Source: Prosthecobacter sp.
GTDB taxonomy: Bacteria; Verrucomicrobiota; Verrucomicrobiia; Verrucomicrobiales; Verrucomicrobiaceae
Assembly: GCA_020216965.1 (NCBI GenBank)
Contig: JAIWOJ010000048.1
Coordinates: 1 to 9,141, forward strand
Length of the DNA stretch: 9,141 nt
Direction of reading: 5' to 3'
Both the position numbers and the translations under genes were made by a program. The notes beneath the pieces are model-generated. The model was not told the origin of the DNA. It made no database searches and saw only the letters and a program-made list of their open reading frames with translations. Below are positions 5,963-9,141 of this stretch, in pieces (position 1 is the stretch's first letter; the number at the start of each line of letters is the position of its first letter).

Positions 5963-5988
5963 CGATCTTGCCCCCCTGGGCTCAGGCG
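5956..5988. terminator. Inverted repeat carrying both convergent stop codons
   Basis: CGCCTGA (5956-5962) and TCAGGCG (5982-5988) are a perfect 7-bp inverted repeat separated by 19 bases. The left arm ends with the stop codon of the PHP gene and the right arm begins with the stop of the convergent IscU-like gene. No T-tract follows on either strand, so the terminator role is a weak inference from position. Confidence 0.35.
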
Positions 5989-6479
5989 GAGGTCGGCGGC
6001 TCTAGGATGATCTTGATGCCCCCGGCGGATTTGCCTGCGGCGCTCAGGGCATCTGCCAGGGTGTGGCTGCTGGAGGTTTGTGGCTTGCTGGCGCTCATCT
6101 CTGCCGTGGCCTGCTCCGCCTCCAGGGCAGCTTTTAGCGCCCCCTCGACCATCTGACCACAGTGCATCTTCATCGGGGGCAGGGGGCCCAGCGGGGCGCT
6201 CAGCTCCTCTGCGCCCATTTGCAGCGCCTCTTCCCGCGTCTTGCCACGGATCATTTGGGTGGCGAGGCTGGCGACGGCGATGGCGGTTTGGCAGCCGAAG
6301 GATTGGAACGTGGCCTTGTCAATGACGCGCCTGCCGCCCTCTTCCTTGTATTTCAGCCACATGCGCACCATATCGCCACAATCCGGGGAACCTACCGTGC
6401 CGACGGCGTCAGCATCGGGCATTTCCCCCAGGTTTTGCGGGTTGCTCAGGGCGGTTTGCAGGGTGGCCTCGTCGATCAT
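5982..6479 (-). CDS. IscU/NifU-type iron-sulfur cluster scaffold protein with C-terminal extension
   Basis: This is a cytoplasmic Fe-S cluster assembly scaffold on which a cysteine desulfurase builds clusters. From the chosen ATG at 6479 it is 165 residues. All ligand positions of the IscU/NifU-N family are present: C34 with D36 in SPDCGD, C63 in FQSFGCQTA, and H106/C107 in LPPMKMHCGQ. The helix after the second Cys, AIAVASLATQMIRGKTREEAL, is also typical. I reject the in-frame ATG at 6539 because the extra 20 residues are not family-like. After about residue 122 comes a roughly 40-residue tail, a Ser/Thr-rich linker then TLADALSAAGKSAGGIKIILEPP, which canonical IscU (about 128 residues) lacks. 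It contains no cysteines, so it is not the NifU ferredoxin or Nfu domain. It converges on the PHP gene. No desulfurase gene is in the window. Confidence 0.92.
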   Translation of the reverse strand: MIDEATLQTALSNPQNLGEMPDADAVGTVGSPDCGDMVRMWLKYKEEGGRRVIDKATFQSFGCQTAIAVASLATQMIRGKTREEALQMGAEELSAPLGPLPPMKMHCGQMVEGALKAALEAEQATAEMSASKPQTSSSHTLADALSAAGKSAGGIKIILEPPTSA

Positions 6480-6596
6480 AGGAGCGGGAGCATGGAAGAA
6501 AAGGGTGGGCGTGCAAGCACGGGCCGTCTGAACCCGCACTGGGAAGTGCCCAGGCAGCGGGAAATCCTGTCCCGGCGGAATCTTGGCAGCCGGGGC

Positions 6597-8507
6597 TCAA
6601 TTTTTGCCTGCCTTCTTTTTCTTGGCCGGAGCCTTCGGGGTGGCGTCGGTTTCAAACTCTGGCTCGCTGCCTGTCAGGTCACTGAGCAGGCGGGAGACAT
6701 AGGAATCAAAGCGGGGATTCGGAGATGGGCCCTTTTTCGGCAGTTTTTTGAGGTCATCTAGCGCGGGTTTCACGGCATCGCCCAGATCGCCGAGGGCACA
6801 GAGCGCACTCATGGCGGTAAAGACATTCACATTGTTCCAGTCAGAGAGGGCGGTCAGCCCGCGCAGAGCCTCCGCGCGCTCCTCGGCGCTGCCATATTTT
6901 GCCAGCGTCCACAGGGCTGGAATCTGCACATAGGTGGAAGAATCGAAGCAGGCGTTTTTCACCTCCTTGTGCAGGGCGTCGAGGCCGGATTTGCCACGCA
7001 TGAGGGCACCCATGGCTGCCCAGTGGCGCACCGCAGTGTCCTCATCCTCAAACGCCGCGCGCAGTTGCTCAATGGCATCCATTTTCATGGAGGAGGCGAT
7101 GCCTGCCAGGGTGAGCACCTTTTCGATGGGATAGAGCCCCTGATCGTGGCCCATGTCATAGGGGGTGGTGCCCTCGGCGCGGGCATGCATCTCCCCCTCT
7201 GGCAGCAGGCCCACATCCCGGATGTCTAGGGCCAGCTTTTCTTGTGCGGCACGCATTTTGGCCAGTGTGGCGGCGTGTTCGGGCTGGTCGGCGAGGTTGT
7301 GTACTTCATCAGGATCCGAGGCTAGGTCATAGAGTTCTTCAGCCGCCTTGGGCTGTTGCCAAAAGATGGCCTGCTCCGGCGTCGCCTTGCCTTCCTCATA
7401 AAGCTTTTTCCAGACCTGGGTGGTGGGCGTCTGGAGCTGGTAGGCCACATGCTGCGCCTGGGAGAGGTGCGGCATGTAATTTCGCACATAGACGTAGCGC
7501 CCATCGGTGACGCTGCGCACGCAGTCATAGCGCTCATCCATGCGGCCACGGAAGCCATAAAGGAAAGGCTGCGGAGCAGACTGGAACTTGCCCGCAAAGG
7601 CGTGGCCCTGCATCCACGCAGGGGGCTGCACGCCGATGATGCTCAGGAGGGTGGGGGCCATGTCCACAAAGCTCACCAAGCGATCGGACTTCACCCCAGG
7701 ACCATATTCCTTGGGGGCGAGGTGTTGCCACTTGGGCGGAAAATAGACCACCAGGGGCACATGCAGGCCGCTATTGCAGGGCCACCTTTTGCTGCGCGGC
7801 ATCCCGCTGCCATGATCAGCGTAGTAAAAGACGATCGTGTCCTCTGCGAGGCCCGCCTCCTCCAGCTCCTTCAGCCGCCGACCTGCGCTGGCATCTGCCT
7901 CGGTGACCTTGTCATAATACTGCGCCCAATCCTGGCGCACCTCTGGGGTATCGGGGTGGTAGGCAGGCACGCGCACGCCCTTGGGGTCATGCACCTGCTT
8001 GTGGGGGCGGGTGCGGATCTGGCTTTCGTGGCTGCAGGTCTCATTGAAAATGGCGAAGAACGGCTGCCCAGCGGCGCGGTTTTTCCAGTGTGCTTTGTTG
8101 CTGGACTCGTCCCAGGTGCCTTCGGGCTTTTCTAGGTTGTAATCCTCTTTGCTATTGTTCGTGCAGTAGTAGCCAGCCTCTCGGAGGAACTGGGGATACA
8201 TTTTCGTGCCCTTGGGCATCTGGGTCATGCTGCGCATGTGCTCGCCCCCCGTGGAGGGCGGGTACATGCCCATGATCAAGGTGGTGCGTGCAGCGGCGCA
8301 GACGGGGGCGTTTGACCAGCATTTCTTAAAAAGCATCCCTTTGGCCGCCAGCGCGTCGATGTTCGGCGTGGTGGCGTAGGCATCGCCGTAACAGCCCATC
8401 TGCGGCCCGTGGTCCTCACTGGTCAGCCACAGGATATTGGGCAGGTCTGCCGCAGGCACAGCAGCGATGGGAAAAAGCGTGAGGAGCAGGTAGAAGAGTA
8501 GGCGCAT
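6597..8507 (-). CDS. Exported formylglycine-dependent sulfatase with HEAT-like C-terminal domain
   Basis: This arylsulfatase-superfamily enzyme has 636 residues. A Sec signal peptide (LLFYLLLTLFPIAAVPAA, cleavage near residue 20) is followed by NILWLTSEDHGP, whose E31/D32 are likely calcium ligands. The maturation motif is CAAAR at 70-74, so C70 would be oxidised to formylglycine; the C-x-A-x-R form is commonly served by radical-SAM anSME maturases. Other sulfatase landmarks are FNETCSHE (H160), FYYADHGSGMPRSK (D231, H232, K240), LVSFVDMAPTLLSI and ELYDLASDPDEVHNLA (390-405). The N-terminal half resembles sulfamidase/heparan N-sulfatase-like bacterial enzymes, but the substrate is unproven. 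Residues about 460-590 form Ala-rich helical repeats (such as AVRHWAAMGALM) like HEAT repeats, known in planctomycetal and verrucomicrobial sulfatases. The protein ends in a lysine-rich tail (PAKKKKAGKN). It lies 117 bp upstream of the IscU-like gene. No maturase gene is in view. Confidence 0.95.
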   Translation of the reverse strand: MRLLFYLLLTLFPIAAVPAADLPNILWLTSEDHGPQMGCYGDAYATTPNIDALAAKGMLFKKCWSNAPVCAAARTTLIMGMYPPSTGGEHMRSMTQMPKGTKMYPQFLREAGYYCTNNSKEDYNLEKPEGTWDESSNKAHWKNRAAGQPFFAIFNETCSHESQIRTRPHKQVHDPKGVRVPAYHPDTPEVRQDWAQYYDKVTEADASAGRRLKELEEAGLAEDTIVFYYADHGSGMPRSKRWPCNSGLHVPLVVYFPPKWQHLAPKEYGPGVKSDRLVSFVDMAPTLLSIIGVQPPAWMQGHAFAGKFQSAPQPFLYGFRGRMDERYDCVRSVTDGRYVYVRNYMPHLSQAQHVAYQLQTPTTQVWKKLYEEGKATPEQAIFWQQPKAAEELYDLASDPDEVHNLADQPEHAATLAKMRAAQEKLALDIRDVGLLPEGEMHARAEGTTPYDMGHDQGLYPIEKVLTLAGIASSMKMDAIEQLRAAFEDEDTAVRHWAAMGALMRGKSGLDALHKEVKNACFDSSTYVQIPALWTLAKYGSAEERAEALRGLTALSDWNNVNVFTAMSALCALGDLGDAVKPALDDLKKLPKKGPSPNPRFDSYVSRLLSDLTGSEPEFETDATPKAPAKKKKAGKN

Positions 8508-8829
8508 GGGGCTTCGGAGGTTGGTTATGCGCGGGAACGCAGGCCAGCGCTAGCCATTTTCACGGGATTCAGCCTCGGATCCGAAGTTTCACGGGCCAGG
8601 AATGCCCCCGTTTCGGGCGCACCGACTCTGGAATGGCACGGAATGAAGGTTCCTTTAGGATCAAGATCGAAGCGGTTCCTCATCGCAAAACCCGCTTTTC
8701 CGTGCTGCTCTAGATGAACCCTCAATTCAACCTGGATGCGGCTTTTCTAGGCAACAGACGCATTCTGGCCCCCGAGAAAATTCGTATCCGGGTTCATGAC
8801 AGCGATTGTCACCAGTGCCAACGGCACGT
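8508..8829. other. Non-coding region upstream of the sulfatase gene with short repeats
   Basis: No convincing gene is seen here. A 66-codon minus-strand frame (8525-8725) is open but matches no family I recognise. The region contains TTTCACGGG twice (8558-8566 and 8587-8595) on either side of the 10-bp palindrome TCGGATCCGA (8575-8584), plus a small CCCG-TTT-CGGG hairpin (8607-8616). It must contain the minus-strand promoter of the sulfatase gene, but I could not identify a -35/-10 pair. Confidence 0.5.
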
Positions 8830-9036
8830 CCCTCCTGAGCCCAGGGTGAAACCCTGGGGTTAAGTGGAGATCAGATGCCCGAATCACCCAGAGCCCTGAA
8901 GGGGCGATTCTCGACGCCTCGTTGCCTTCCCTGGCATCCGGGGCCGAGGCGTCGAGGGGCGTCCTTTCAGGACTCTGCTTCGTGGGGATGGCGTGGCATC
9001 TTCGGTCCCCAGGGCCTTGCCCTGGGCTGAGGAGGG
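8830..9036. repeat. 207-bp imperfect palindrome with three nested arm pairs on one centre
   Basis: The outer arms 8830-8859 and 9007-9036 match in inverted orientation at 25 of 30 positions, and each arm contains its own smaller hairpin (CCCAGGGT-GAA-ACCCTGGG at 8840-8858; CCCAGGGC-CTT-GCCCTGGG at 9008-9026). Middle arms are GAGCCCTGAA (8891-8900) against TTCAGGACTC (8966-8975), 9 of 10. Inner arms CTCGACGCCTCG (8910-8921) and CGAGGCGTCGAG (8945-8956) match at 12 of 12. All three pairs are symmetric about position 8933. The stretches between arms do not pair in register. It looks like an interspersed, non-autonomous palindromic element, or a long structured RNA or DNA; no transposase is nearby. 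Confidence 0.8.
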
Positions 9037-9113
9037 CCGCATCTTCGATGCTCAGAAAGGAGGTGTGATTCAGGATCATCGACTCCCTCGAACCTACATT
9101 CAGAGATGAGAAC

Positions 9114-9140
9114 CGCAGATGACGCAGAAAACGCAGAGAA
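9114..9140 (+). repeat. 9-bp period CGCAGAnnA repeat at window end
   Basis: Three consecutive 9-base units begin CGCAGA: CGCAGATGA (9114-9122), CGCAGAAAA (9123-9131) and CGCAGAGAA (9132-9140). The array runs to the window edge and may continue. Similar CGCAGAT/ACGCAGA-type short tandem arrays are, to my knowledge, scattered between genes in several PVC-group genomes. It is next to the long palindrome and may belong to the same repeat cluster. Confidence 0.6.
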
Positions 9141-9141
9141 T

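Noticed and set aside
8525..8725. Minus-strand frame of 66 codons just upstream of the sulfatase
   Set aside because: No known motif, occupies the expected promoter and leader region and contains short repeats. It could be reconsidered if conserved.
9054..9065. AGAAAGGAGGTG, an extended perfect match to a Shine-Dalgarno sequence
   Set aside because: No ATG, GTG or TTG lies at a usable distance that opens a sensible frame. The first ATG is about 40 bases on and reads into the tandem repeat.
8747..9079. Minus-strand frame of 110 codons
   Set aside because: It lies over the 207-bp palindrome, so the open frame is a by-product of the repeat. No domain is recognisable.

Overview
The window is GC-rich with densely packed genes on both strands. 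It carries a Tat-type sugar isomerase/epimerase-like protein, an exported HGGGW esterase, a formylglycine sulfatase with a HEAT-like C-terminal region, and an intergenic spacer with long palindromic and CGCAGA-type repeats. Most starts lack an obvious Shine-Dalgarno sequence. This combination suggests a Verrucomicrobiota (Prosthecobacter/Verrucomicrobium-like) or related PVC chromosome. The assignment is an inference from gene style; no rRNA or other marker gene is present.

Layout. Positions 3-2545 (minus) hold a likely three-gene operon, transcribed in the order esterase, TIM-barrel protein, DJ-1/PfpI protein. A 266-bp divergent spacer follows. Its right end is a (CCCAC)n tract whose minus strand is a perfect four-run G-quadruplex motif, three bases before the start codon of glpX (class II fructose-1,6-bisphosphatase, 2812-3870, plus). 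A 66-aa conserved-looking protein converges on glpX (3893-4093, minus). Next come tRNA-Thr(CGT) with an encoded CCA (4234-4308), a probable 69-aa single-span membrane protein (4328-4537), and a PHP-family phosphoesterase (4577-5962, GTG start with the only strong Shine-Dalgarno seen at a gene in the window). The PHP enzyme carries a roughly 185-residue histone-H1-like Lys/Ala/Pro tail. An IscU/NifU-type Fe-S scaffold (5982-6479, minus) converges on it, and the sulfatase (6597-8507, minus) lies upstream of the scaffold. Positions 8508-9141 contain no convincing gene but do contain repeats, including a 207-bp imperfect palindrome whose arms all share one centre.

How the genes fit together. The left operon and the sulfatase fit a polysaccharide-degrading, exported-enzyme lifestyle. 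GlpX, IscU and the tRNA are housekeeping. No defence system, integrase, transposase or CRISPR array is visible. The least ordinary items are the H1-like tail fused to a PHP enzyme, the G-quadruplex tract at the glpX start, and the long single-centre palindrome.
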